DNA of 64,000 bases from the NCBI GenBank assembly GCA_034687125.1, contig JAQGBZ010000036.1:1-64000 (forward strand). The letters are read 5' to 3'. The DNA comes from Neelides folsomi. Its lineage: Eukaryota; Arthropoda; Collembola; Neelipleona; Neelidae. Of the stretch, positions 11,697 through 25,500 are shown in pieces (position 1 is the stretch's first letter; every line of letters starts with the position of its first letter). The notes under the pieces were generated by a model. The model worked only from the letters and a program-made list of their open reading frames with translations, did not search any database and was not told the origin of the DNA. A program made the translations under genes and the position numbers.

Positions 11697-13482
11697 TAAT
11701 ATTCTTTCACTATTGTCGTAGCTGTCAGGGAAAGGGAAAGGAGGAAAAACACAATTCCTCAATTATTCATTCCTTTTACCTTCACTTCAAACCTGATGTC
11801 TTACCTTGCCCAACATTATACCTGTAAAACTTAAAGTCGTGATACGATAAGCCAAATATCCAATATATAACAAATATACCTTAATACCCAATACTTATAC
11901 GTATCAATAATCACAATGAAATATACATATAAAATAATCCTTATATATTAAATAATAATACATAGGTATATGAATTTATATGATGCAGAATATACACATA
12001 TAAAATATAATCTATTAGTAGATTTAAATCTACAAGAACTGCAAGTACAGAAATAGTAAATCCAGTATTACTTACACTTATATTTAAATATTTTGTAGAC
12101 CTCCTATTTTGTTAGGATCATTTTGATTCAACACAAGACTATGTATGTAATACTAGTAAAATACATACTATGTACATACATATATGGTATATGTAAGAAT
12201 AAAACCTACATTTTAGATTAGTATATAGAATATTTAAGTAATACTTACATAAGAAGTAAATGTATATATGGAAAAGTCATGTTTATCATAAATGAGGAAA
12301 CGGCTAGAACTTCAAACTCTCATTTTCATCAACGGAAAATGAAGAAGATTCTTCAAAGAAATTAATTTTGAGCAAATAGAGAAGTACTTATAATGAATAA
12401 TCTAATAAATCAATACAGAATCTTTGTATCATACATGTACAAAGTTAAAAGGAAGTTTGTTAACTACAATTAGATAATTACAAATCTTGTAGAGAGAATT
12501 AATAAAATATTCTACATGTGTATTATACGAAAAAAAGTATTTATTAGATAGAGCTGTGGAATGGTCAACTCTCGCAGATCTCGAGCTCTTTCTAAAATGT
12601 TTGCCAACAATCGTCAAAAGTATACTTAAAATAAAGAAGAGAAAGAGGGAACTGAACAGAGTAATTTGGAAGTACTTTCAATAAAAGTATTGAGGGTGGA
12701 TTCTCACTAGATCAGATAAATTGATTAAATCCAAATAGACAAATTTATTAATACCCTTTACCTGACTAACTGAACCTAACCAGTATTCTTACTTAAAGTT
12801 AGCTATGTGTAATAACCTTTATCTATCATGTGTCACCTGTGAGCACTTTAATGGTTTCTTAATCATACCAAACTGCATAATACATAAAAACCGAGTTCTA
12901 TTGAAAAAAGTTATAAAATTTCTATACAGTTTCCTTAATTTAATTAAATTGATATTTACCATAAATGATGTTTTAGAAAAAATTTACCAATATGATTTTC
13001 TTTAAAAGCTTTCTTTATTAATTCTTCCCAAAATTATTTAAACTAAACACTCATCGCCCAAATATCATATTAATTAACTTATTTTAATTAGGTAATATAA
13101 AATTTTCATTCCGTATATAGCAGTTATAAATATATTTCTACTTATTCACATAATATGTACTGATAATATGAACATTATAACTATAACAAGCTTATTAGAA
13201 TAGATGACAATGATCAAATATCACATTTCAAATACTTTTTATATCTAAACTAATAAATAAATTTAGATGTGCTTTTTATATAGTTTTAATTGGAATTGAG
13301 TTGAAAATAACTTGAATTGATTTTCAACTTTGTAGAGATATTTGTTTACATTAGATATGTAATATAATATACCAAAAATAAATATATATTTATTTATTTA
13401 ATTGGCATCCGTATTTTACAATGCAGGAGCCATCTCCAAACACAGCATATGATATAATAAATATTATAGTTATACACAACAT

Positions 13483-13510
13483 AATAAATATTATAGTTAT
13501 AATATTTATT
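13483..13510. terminator. Palindrome with AATAAA on both strands, likely VPS13B poly(A) signal
   Basis: Perfect 13-bp arms (AATAAATATTATA and its complement) surround a GT dinucleotide. The structure carries AATAAA at 13483-13488 on the plus strand and at 13505-13510 on the minus strand. The minus-strand copy is 71 bp past the VPS13B stop codon. A second copy of the left arm region lies just upstream (about 13453-13473), so the site arose by local duplication. Confidence 0.45.
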
Positions 13511-13580
13511 TATTTCTGGAAATGAATAAAGATATGGAAAAAATGATCCTTTGAATAACTTAATTTAAAAGCCCATCCAT

Positions 13581-16500
13581 TTAATACTTTAAAATTTTGA
13601 AACATCTTTCCTCATTTTGGTGGATAAGCCACTCAAGTGTTCCGATAAAACTTTTCTTGGCATGAGGTGAAACAAAATAATCCCCAATGATCCGATTACC
13701 CGGGTCCTTCTGAGCTTCATCCAATTCCTCCGATCTCAAATTCCTCAAAACCATCTCGTCACTGTGTTTCTGTGGAGAGACTTCCCGGAGATACTCAATA
13801 AGCCTCTGCTTGGCAAAGCTCGCCGATTCCTAAATTAAATTATAAGGTGAACCAAAGGTGAGATGATAAAACGCGGCGGTTCTCACGGTTGGCATTGGTG
13901 GTCGAAGGCGAATTCCAAGCAGCGTTTCATCCAATAACCATTCTGAAGAGATGACGGAGATCGAATGACTTTCGCAAATCGACTCTGTGCCCACATCAAA
14001 CACATGGAGCCACTATACAGATAAAACAACCCGTTGGGTTTAAAATCAGCACTCAACTTATTGTCAGACCAAACACCTCGCGGATTCTCGAGTCCTTTCC
14101 CCCTTTTTTTATTCCTCTTAAATAAATATATGGAAAGTGTTCAGAATCTCCAGAACCCTTTTGACTTATTCCATCTAACATACGTATTCCCATATTCTGC
14201 AGTATCCGAATTATGAATTACCTGTGTGGTGAGCACGAGGATGACAGGTATGAGTGTTCCTTCACTAGTTTGTTGAGAAGCTTCAACAGCCATAAGGATT
14301 TGATCCATCCCATCAAGGTAGCCTTCAACTGCCAATCTCCAAGTAGCCAAAAGAGCTGAAGGAGATGCCAAGACAATTTCTTCCACAAAAGCTTCATGCT
14401 TCATCTATTAATGAAAAGGAATTTAAAAAACTCAAAATGCTCCAAATTTTACTTTCAAGCTAATTGTTATAAACACATTAAATAATAAAAATTGATTTTA
14501 CCTCAACTCTCCCAAGCCAACCAGCTCCATCCAAAAGACCCTGACCAGCCATTGCCACCAACTCAACTGTCCCAGATATTGGACGAGTGACAAGTCCAAG
14601 GATTCCTTTTCCAAGTCCAGTGATGATGTTTGTGGGTGTTGGACCTCCTCGAATAGCCATCTGGATTGGTTCGTTGGCCATTGCAGCAATAGCTCCTATA
14701 ATATATATGTATTATATTTATTTCCTCCATTTTATCATTTTTTCCATATGAGCGAATGCCAATTGAATTCATTGGTTTAAAAACGGGTGTCTAATGAAGG
14801 AGCTGGGCCTTGGATTTCCTTCCACTTGTTCGCTCACCCACGAAGAAGAGCGATGAAAGCATAAAGAGAGATTGAATAAACAAAGAAGTAGGACCAAATA
14901 TATTTAGTACATACACCATATATACCATATATATATATAATATATGTGGATAATGAGGAGGAGCTCAACGGAGCTCAAGAGACTCTTTACCTTCCCATTT
15001 GAATCCCTATTGAAGAGAGTAGCTCAAGGATCGGGGGATCCCTGGCCATCCACTTCCAAAATGAGTCACGAAAGAAATGACTAATGAGGCCTATCGATTT
15101 TTCCTTAAACATCCAATATATGGTCTTAAAGTTAATATAATATATATGTTGAAGAGAATACCTAGGAGCCTTAATCCAAATCCGGAGATCCCTTGTTTGA
15201 GACCGTCGAGGAAACCTTCAAGTTCCGCTCGTCGTCCTTCTACAGCCATTATCAACTGCTCATCTTCGCTCAGTGTCAAATTGTCAATGTTCCGAGAGAC
15301 GCTCCAGGCCCAATTTGTAACAGATGTCAGAGATCCTGCATGTCAATTTTTTTTTAAAAAATCACTCAACCAATTTCAACAAAATCTCAAATTATACTAA
15401 CGATAAGTTATAAAAAAAACTACAGTATTCATACTACATATTACTTATTACACATACTAAATGAATCTTTAAAGGGGTGTCATGAAATACTTGGTAATAA
15501 TAATAATTATTATTAATTATACAAATACAATTGTAATTAAATATCTGGTAACAAAAATAAGTATTATAGAGCATTAGATTGCGTATAGGGGTATACTAGA
15601 GAATAACTTTGTAGAGTAATTATATATAAGCATACATTTATGTAAGAAATCAGTTGCAAAAGGCAACATCTTAATCTTAATATTGTGTCTTAAACACGGA
15701 GATGTTTGGTGTATAAATAAATGGGAAAGTGAGAAGGAAAGAAAAAGATAGGGACAAATCAACCAAAGGAATATTAAATTTTAAACTGACAGGGATTCAC
15801 TTGGGACAAAGTGTGAATGAAAAAGAAAATCTCCATTTATACCTTTATTGAATAATTATTCAATCATCAAGGGACGTACGAAACCATTCAAAACAAACGG
15901 TGTCTTATTTAATTCTTTTTGATAATTGACAACACACGATTTCAATGAACAATAAATTGGAATAACAAATTACATATAAATTTAAATTAATAAACTAAAG
16001 AAGATTACATAATTTATTACATATTCTACCTTATGACCTAATATATTTTAAGCTTATTTGATTCAAAACTTTGAATCAAATGAAAACATTCATTGAAACC
16101 ATTACGTAATTCACATTCATAATGATAAATCTATAATAAAATGAGGGTGTATTAATTATAATCTAAGTGAGTATGAATCTAATACGAGTGAGCCCGCATC
16201 GTTCCTTGAACCACCATAGTGTAAAGATTCCTCTTGGAATAAATATGTCATGAATTATAAAGATCTTTACCGACAGAGAAGTGTCGCATTAGTGAGTAAC
16301 AGCCCCTGTTAAATCCCATGAAGAAGCCAACCGGTCCGTGAAAAAACCCTTCGTACGGGTTCACCACAAAATCTTTGAAACCAACGGATAAAGTACGGGC
16401 AAACGTCGTCGGACTCCCAATTAATTCCAATGATCCAATGAGACTCACAGGATTAAGAGAGTTGAACACAGCGCTCATGAGGTAATGGTTAGAAATGGCC

Positions 16501-19500
16501 TATATATATATATAAGAAAAAAGATAAACCTTCAACTCCACCCAAATTTCAATCAAGAAAAGAGACGGAAAAAATCCATTGAACATCTTTTGAAATAAAT
16601 TGATGAAATGTCAAGGAAAAATTTTTTCCGCACCTGCCCAAGTCCCACACTGCTCGTCACTATCAAATCTGCGTCAAAGGCGTTGATTTTGAGTCTTGAA
16701 TTATCAACAGCAAGGTAAAGGCTCCGACTCATTCTGAATGTTAAAATTGCTTCTGACGCTTCAATGTTCAACTTTTCAATTCTTAATGGATTTTGAAACA
16801 CTTTGAACAATGCAAGAACATGGGACGGAACACCAACGTTGTTATACTCCAATGAATAATTTTTCCAATGTGGAGAAAACCTCATTTTGGTTCCTTCTTT
16901 CTCTCCTTGGATGGAACCATCAATGGAAGAATCATCAGAGTCAGAATCTTCAAATTCCTCATCAGAATTCGACCATGCAAATGGGAATGAAGAAGGAATT
17001 TTTTCTATTTCACTCATTCCGGTGTAAATGGTTTGAAGAGATGGAACGACGGAATCAAAAAGATAATCTTCAACGTTTACAATCATTGGTCTGAACTTAA
17101 CCCAAACTTTTCGAACTTCTTTTAAATCTGGTTTTACATTCCCATAAGTCACTCTTGACTCAATGACAAATCGGTCAGAATAATTTTCCAATTTTCGAAA
17201 TACACCGGTCATATTAAGAGAAAGAGATTCCAATTCCCTTAAGGCACAATAAGGAACTTCTGGTCGCATTATTACTTGGAAATCGTGACGTTTCGAAATT
17301 GATTGAGGACAATTAACTTGGAAATTTCCGATGTAGATTTTGATATTGGATTCCACGTCTTTTCTATATTATAATTTAAAGAAACATATTTTGATAATTA
17401 GTAACAATGAAAATTGGGGATAAATTAAATAAATATTTAAATTATCTGCATTAGCTAACTTATTGATAATCCTAAGTTCTTTATCTCCAAGTTGTGTGGA
17501 GCGCTCAATGAAAATATCATTTAAGTTGAGACTTAAAATTTCACTCTTTCTGTTTGGATGTGTTAAATCATCTGTAAAAATTATGGAAACTCCACGGAAG
17601 AAAAGTTTTCCAGTCCAAATTGGTTCCAATGGTATGTTCATTTTTAATTTATTTGAATTGTTCCTAAAAAATTAAATGTCACATATGAATAAAAAAAGAA
17701 TTACTAGCAAATACCATATATTATATTTATATTATATATATTTTTAATAGAGGTAGTTAAAGAAATAATTAAAAAAAACTAATATTACTTTTCTAAAGAA
17801 CTTTGAGCAAAGTGAATATCATGATGAGATTTTGGTTCATCAATATTCAAACAATGTTGACTGATACGTCCTCGAATGTCTTTAGCTGACACTTCAATGT
17901 TTGTAATATTCTCAATATAAATGTAATATGCGCTTCCCAATTTTTCAACTGTAATTTTAATGTCTTCATTTTGAGCTACTCGAAGGAACTGTGATGAAAT
18001 GGAATCTCCTTCTAATCTTATATCTCTTAACCATTTGATTTCATCTACAATTTATCAAATTAAAAAAGTTGTAAGATATAATATACATACATGGTATAAA
18101 ATATTTTTATATTTGGAATGTTATTAAAATTGGCCAACCTGGAACAGCAAGATAAGAGAAATTAGTTAAATCCGAATTGGGTTTCTTGGCAAGTAAAAGT
18201 GAACAAGATTCGTTGCTACTTCCAATTTCTTGTCCTAAATGATGTTTGATTGGTAAAGACAAATGGGAAATACTTTTAGAGGGTGAGATGTGAAATTGAT
18301 TGAAATGATCAGCGTCTTCAATTGGAGTTCCTTGATTAAAGCTTGCTATGCCGTAGTTAAATATAAAATCAGTATGATTGAATATTGTAATATCAGGAAT
18401 TTCATTTTTGGAAATATCAAACCAAACTTGACCATTGTTGCAAGTCCAACTTAAAATGAGAGGGAAAGTATTTTCTTTTAGCCCTTCTTTATCATCCCTA
18501 AATTCAAAACATATATTAGCATGTTATACTTACATAATTAGAATTAGCCCAATTCGTTATATTAAAATAATTTCATGGGATACTTATTTTAAATAAAATA
18601 CCTTTGATCTGAAATTGGAATGGCGAAAGCAAGTCGTTTTCCAGAAAATTCTCTTGAAGCTGCCATATTATTGAAAATGATTTCAAATTGCATGAGCTTG
18701 ACAAACCACCAAGTTTTGGATCCATTGAAAGCAAGATATTTCATTCCAGTTGAATTGAAATCATAAGTTTCATCATCTTGGTAAAAATTTAAAAGTGGCA
18801 TAGCTGCATTTTCTTTAATTGTGTCTTCTTTCTGCTTAGAAATTTGATGAAAATTTAAAGCATTCCAAACATTTTCGTCCATTTTATTTCTTTTGCTTAA
18901 GCTCAGCCCTTTTATTTCTAAATTCAAATCCGTTCGATTCAAAAGTGAATATGTTGGAGAAATCGAAATACAAATGATGCCATTTTCTTCTTGCGCCTCG
19001 AAGGTTAAGTGAAATATCTGAATATTTAAATACATATTTTACAAATATTATTTTATGAATTCTTCGTAATTATTACATGCATAATATTTAAAAATCGATT
19101 TCTTCTAACCTCTTGACCAAAAGGAATATCAAGTCGACTGAAGCAACCAATGGGAAGTTGGGAATTGATATTTATATGATGGATATCAGCTCGGGATTTT
19201 TCAAAAGATATTTCGATAAATTGACTCCACATAATTTCATTGTTTAAACCCAGTCCGATTTTAAAAGGAACCTTAAAATATTTTTTTAAAAAGATAAAAT
19301 TTCAGTATTACAAAAAAGATTAATTTTTACACAAAACATTTCATTTTTATCCACATAACAAAATATATGTAATGCTTAAATTCTTACAAGATTTCGTAAA
19401 AAAACGCATGAAGATGGGACATAAATATCTTGGATATTCGATTCAGAATAGTAAATTGTTGTCCCACAATTGTTAACAAACAAAGACTTGGGTTTGACCA

Positions 19501-22500
19501 ATACAAGCTGAGTAGGAAGGCCAACAATCCATTGTTTAAATTCAACCTAAAACATTTGTCCAAAATTATTACCAAATAAATAAATAGCAGATAAATAGCT
19601 AAAGTATGCAAAAATATAATATTAATAATACTAATATTGATATACATTTAAAGGCGAATTGGGAGATATTTTAAATGAAAACTTGAGATCTTCTTTATTT
19701 TCTCCTATGTATGGATATTTGGGATCCGCACTTGTAGAATTTGCTGTTAAAAACACCTTTATATGATCTAATATATTTTCAATTGAGGCCTCTTTCTCAT
19801 TGGATTCTTCAATTGTTGGACCACCAGGAATCAAAGGGATGGACGGGCTCGAAAATTGAACTTGATCGCTTCAAAAAATATTTTAATAATTAATTTTAAG
19901 CTTTTCATTAAATATTAAATAAATACTGATATTTTGCTAATAACAAGTAGGTACATTTAAAACAAACAATTTAAGATCAAATTGAATTACTCTGTTCGAA
20001 AAGTTAGGTGTTGAGTTGCTTTAAAATCACCATAAAATTTGAGCGGTTCTTGAGCGCCACAACCGCGAAGACAAATTGAATATTTATTCTCTTGTTTTGA
20101 ATCACTGAGTCTCGCTTCAGTTCGATGAGGAATTAAAGACCGAACATAGTAACATCCGCTAACAGCGATCTAAAATAAACATTTTAATATTTTTATATAT
20201 CTACGTAGAAAACTCATTAAGGAACAATTATATTTATGTGTTTAATCTTATTTGAGCTAATTTTTATTTAAAGAATAATCACCAGAAATCTATTCCCAGA
20301 ATTGACATTTTCTTCGATTAGTGTAATCCAAAAGTTAAGAACCTTCCCATCATGGGGCAAAGCAATGATCGAAGATTTTGGTTTTTCCTTTCGCAACTTT
20401 TTGAGATCAACAGTGATTTTTGTTGTTGGATCAAATCCCAATTTCATTTCTTCAATTTCATCAAAGGAAAGAAAATTGGATTCGTACATGTAAGGAGCAA
20501 TATGTTCCACAATTTCTTCTTCACTTCCTTTTTGCTTGATCGAAACATGTAAATCCTCACTTGTTGCATTTGCAATAATAATACTTCCAAATATCTCAAC
20601 CTGCAAAAACATTAAGATGCTAACATTCACATGTTACTGATAGATTGGTCTATTTAAAATATATTATATGCAAATTAGATTATTAGATACATGGATTATA
20701 AATTAATAAATCTCAAATAAGTAAAATAATTAAAAGTTACAGTTTTTTTGTATCCAGTGGCTTTTTTGATAGAGAAAAATATCGGGGTCTTTTTGATAAT
20801 TCTAGAAATTGTTCCAATTTCATTAAATGTTATTGGTAAACTCCACTTTGGATCTTCGAGATTGAAGGTAACTTTACATTCCTATAGAAAGAATTCAATT
20901 AGAATTCAATACACCTTAACATACAAAAATATAAAAAAATCCTTAATTTGCAAGTAATATTATATTGTATAGTATTTTGAACTTAATACCTCAGCCACAC
21001 TTTGTCTATTCCAAACAAATGAGTAAACTTCTTTTGGTCGAATGGAATGTTTGCAATCATCATCACATTGGGACAAAAATATCATTTGATTCGTATTGTT
21101 GCACAATTTGATCTTTGTCAAGTAGAGTTTTGAACTTTATAAAAATAAGAAAAAATAATTATTTAATCATTTTGTTATTTTAACGTAATGTAAAAGTTTG
21201 AAACTTACGACGTGGACGAGATTGATTTGGAATTTGGAGGCCAAATTCGTGATCCATCAAATGAAGCAAGAACTTGATGGAACAACGCTAGTGAATGAGA
21301 GAGAATGTGAGCTGATGAAACACCAAGTTTGATTGCCACTGGATTTAAAGTTACTTCAAAATCACTTATCAAATCTTCAATTTCTTGTTTACGATAAGTC
21401 CAACAGAACTTTAAAAGAAAATTAATCCAATCAATTAAAATTAAAAAATAAATTAAATGCAATCTTAATCAAAAATATATTGTCAAATTCATTCAATATA
21501 TTATTATGTAATAACATATAATATATGACAGTATATATTAGATAAATTTAGTATACCTTAAAACTGAAAGGATCGAGGACATTAATGTACGTTAAATGTG
21601 AATAATCAACAACATCAAATTTAAAGAAGGAATTAAAGTCAAGATATAAAGTCTTTTTCCCGAAAGCTGCCATAAATTCGACGTTTGTAGCTTCTAAAAC
21701 CCCAAATTCTTCATCAGAAAAATTTAATCCTCCTTGGATCCTTTGATTGAAAAACTGCCCAGCATCTACAAATATAAATAACATATTCTTATTTTGTAAT
21801 CCAATCTGAGTTAAAAATTTAAATGAAATTATTATAACAATGAATTTGATTAATTAATTGATTAAAATTGAATCGAACTTTTATTTGCGTATAGTCGAGA
21901 GTTTGTCAAAGTGACATGAAGTTGTGGCATGATGATGTAAAGTTTTAAATTTTGTAATAAATTTCGATCAACATAAGTGTCAACTTGCAAACACCCAGCA
22001 AATATTTCTGGTCGAATTAATTTATCAACCACAGAACTGAAAATGTTGAATTGAATAAACATTATAATAAATAGACGAAAATTTGAACTGAACTATAAAG
22101 TAAGAATATTAAATAATAATTGCAATTATAAATGTAAAGTTTATCATATTAAATTATGTTTACTCTTCAATAGGAGAAATAATAGAAATCCTCCACATTG
22201 TCGAACAAGGTTTTGAAGTTTCATAATTCATGAGTGTACAACTTTGAGTCTCAGATAAAATGAGATTTCCGTAATGGAAGAACTTTTCTCTTGTTTCATC
22301 ATAATATTCAACTTTGCACTCCAACTGTATATATTTAAGAACAATTATTCAAATGTATTTATGAACGAATCCTAACTTTATGTAATGGTTAAATATCTAA
22401 TTAATTAAAATAATTAAAATCTACTTACGAGAGAGGATTCATTTGAAGGAAATGGCACAGGATTAGATTCAATCTTTGTAATGAATCTTTGTTGTGGATA

Positions 22501-25500
22501 ACGCCAAGTCATTGTTCTGTCATTTGAACAAAATACAACTTGGTAATCAGATGGAAATTCTCCGCTTTCATCCCTCATGATATATTTAAAAGTTCCGGAT
22601 TTTAAATCGTCATTAAAGATAAGTTTGGATTGTTCCATTTCGTTACTTTCTTCTTTTTCAACTTTGACTGATTCTTTCTGATTCGATTGCTAAATATTTT
22701 TATAACAAAATTATGAAAAAATATTGCTATTTTATTTTAATGTGTAGAATATTAAAAAATATTACTTCGAAAGATTGTAGGATTTCCCTGAAATTGCTTT
22801 CAAGCTGTAGAAACGTAATGATTGCCTGTGCACTTAAATTTAATCGAATTGGATCTGCATACAATTTTAAGATTAAAAACGGATCTCCCCATGTTCTCCA
22901 TTTTTTATCAGCAAAAATTCTTAGATTTGAAGGATAGAGAATCAAATCAAGTCTAAAATCGATATAAACATTTAAGTATTAAAATAATGATACTCATTTT
23001 TCACATAAATTTTCATAAAATTGTAAATTAAATAATACTTTGTTCCAATGCCGGTTGATAATGTAATAGAACTAAAATTGACATTGACAATTGCCCTGTC
23101 GGCAGTTGCCAATTTCTGTCCTTTTTTGACATGTGACTTGAGGGTTATTTCAGTAGTTCCAAATTCAATTGCGGCTGATGCAGTTTGAATTTGTTCACTG
23201 CTGCAATCATTGACACAAAAAAGAACTTGGCAAATTACAATGTTGGCATTCAAAATCCTTCCAACGATGCTTCGAAATAAATCTGACTTTTCCTTTGTGA
23301 TTTCAGGTTTCTTTATGAGCATTTTAGCTTGTGGTGGATAGCAATTCAAAATTAACTTTTGGATACGATGGATATTTAAAATAAACGAAGTATCCCAATC
23401 GAATTTTAAAGAATGTGACAATTCCATTCTTAATGACCCTAGAAAAATAATTTGTGATTTAATTGAAAATTTTCAATAAAAAGAATTTTCTAATTAATTT
23501 ATTACCAGTTTCTGTCATAAAATCGGTGAGAGTTAAAGTGAAAAATTGTGGTGTCATTCCAGTCTTCTGATCAGGGTCTTTTGGTAGTAAGTAAAATACC
23601 TTTTCGGGATATTCATCAGGTTCTGGCAAATAGGTTGATATTTCTAGAAAGTATAGAAAAATAAATATCATTATAATTCATATAAGTCATATAATTATTA
23701 CATATATGTATAACTTATAACAGTGCTGACTCTTATTGCCACCAATCTTAAACCACAAATCATTAGTTTAATATTTATTATACTTACTAATAAGCTTTAT
23801 ACTCTGAACATTCAATACATATCAGATACATAGTGTATATATACTGTATGCATGCATCTACACACAGCATACTGCCATATAGTTTTATAATTGACAGAAA
23901 CGCTTACTCGACATTACATTCTCTAAGAATGTCTAGATTTGAGTGTGTTTTATAATAATTAAAATATATTCAAGATATGGAACATGAAAAGGAGTCGGCA
24001 CTGCTAAAAAGTAAAATCTAAATAATTAAGGAATATATTTAATTATAGATTTACTGTTGCTCTTTGAAAAGCAGAAATCAGCATCATAAAAAGAAACTTC
24101 GCATTTCTGCCCTTTGAGAGCAAGTGAGAGAAATAAATGAGGTTGAGTGATGTGAAATGACGCTAAAGTGACAATTCCTTTGAACTCTTCAGAATCACTA
24201 ATTGATTCAAAAGAAAGATCGTAAGTTGAAAATCGAATCACTTTCCCAGTAATGGTCACGTCCAAAGGCGAATTCAATGTTGAGCTTTCAGGACAATTTA
24301 CGATAATTGGAATTGTAGCCAATGAGCTTTTTTCAATATTGTTTGGAATATTTGGTGAGATCAAGGCGGTAAATGAATCTAACTCAATACAAAAATTCAA
24401 AATCGACGTTAATTGGTTCAAGTTTAAATAGAAGACTGTGTCTGTCGTTGCGTAAAGTTCAAACGCAGCTCCAGCAACAACGATTGATTTGGTGGGATCT
24501 TTTATAGATCTCTCATATACAATCGGTGGTGCATAAGAAATTTCAATGTCTTGTCTAAAAATTAAAACTTTTGTGAAAATCATCATATACATAAAAATAT
24601 TTTTATAAATAATTAAGTAATATTTTTAATGAACCTTGAAAGGATAGGAAGAGCGACAATTTCATTACATTTCGAGTCGCTTCTAATTGTGTTCCATTCC
24701 CATGCTGGATTTTCTCCCATAGTTTTAAGCATAGAATTGTATCTTCTATTGAAAAAAAGATTCTTGTTTCGTGTTTTGATTTCACTCCAAAAACACGTCG
24801 CTATCAAAATTCCATTAACGTCAATTTGATATTGTCGGTCTTCGATTGGAGATCCATGAACTAAAATAATTCTTGATTTCTCTGCCATTCGGAATAATTC
24901 ACTTTCAACAATCGTTCTATGAATCAAATTTTCCATCTAAATTTGTTAATATTAAATATTATATTAAAATTGAATTGTATTGGAATTTCAAGTAAAATAT
25001 TCATTATAATATAAATAATATTGAATAAGTATTTAACATATACATTGAATAATAATAATTAATTACAATTAATTATTACCTGCTGTTTAATATTTATTTT
25101 GGAAAGCTGTAAAAGAAGCGTATCGGGGAAATGTAATTTTGATGTCGAAGATCGAATAAAAAACCGAATGCTTTCCGTCTCAAGGTAAACAAGTGGAGCT
25201 GTGTTGTTATTGAATGTTGGAACAATTTGAGTTCTTGTCGAAACTTGTGGAAATTTCTTTGAATATTCCATTGAGTTGAAATCTTTGAAAATGCGAGCAA
25301 ATGGAAGGAGAGCTGAAGGGTTGAACACAATATCAATAGCCTTTAGTTTAAGATCAAGTTCCCCAATAAACTTCTTTCGTTCCAAAGTTTCGGAATCTGA
25401 AGAAGTAAAGAGATTTGAATCTTTGTTTACTGATTTTTCAAGGATATGGTTCCATCTTTTCATTGGCGAAACAATTTCAGACTTCCTATGGTAATTATTG

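Larger units (their letters stand above)
11634..13580. other. Convergent intergenic region: 3' UTRs of RhoGEF (+) and VPS13B (-)
   Basis: The two neighbouring genes end toward each other here. A plus-strand ATTAAA (11691-11696) lies 58 bp after the RhoGEF stop. Minus-strand poly(A) signals lie about 70 bp after the VPS13B stop. The rest is AT-rich with ATACATA-type words, and no other gene is visible. Confidence 0.5.
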
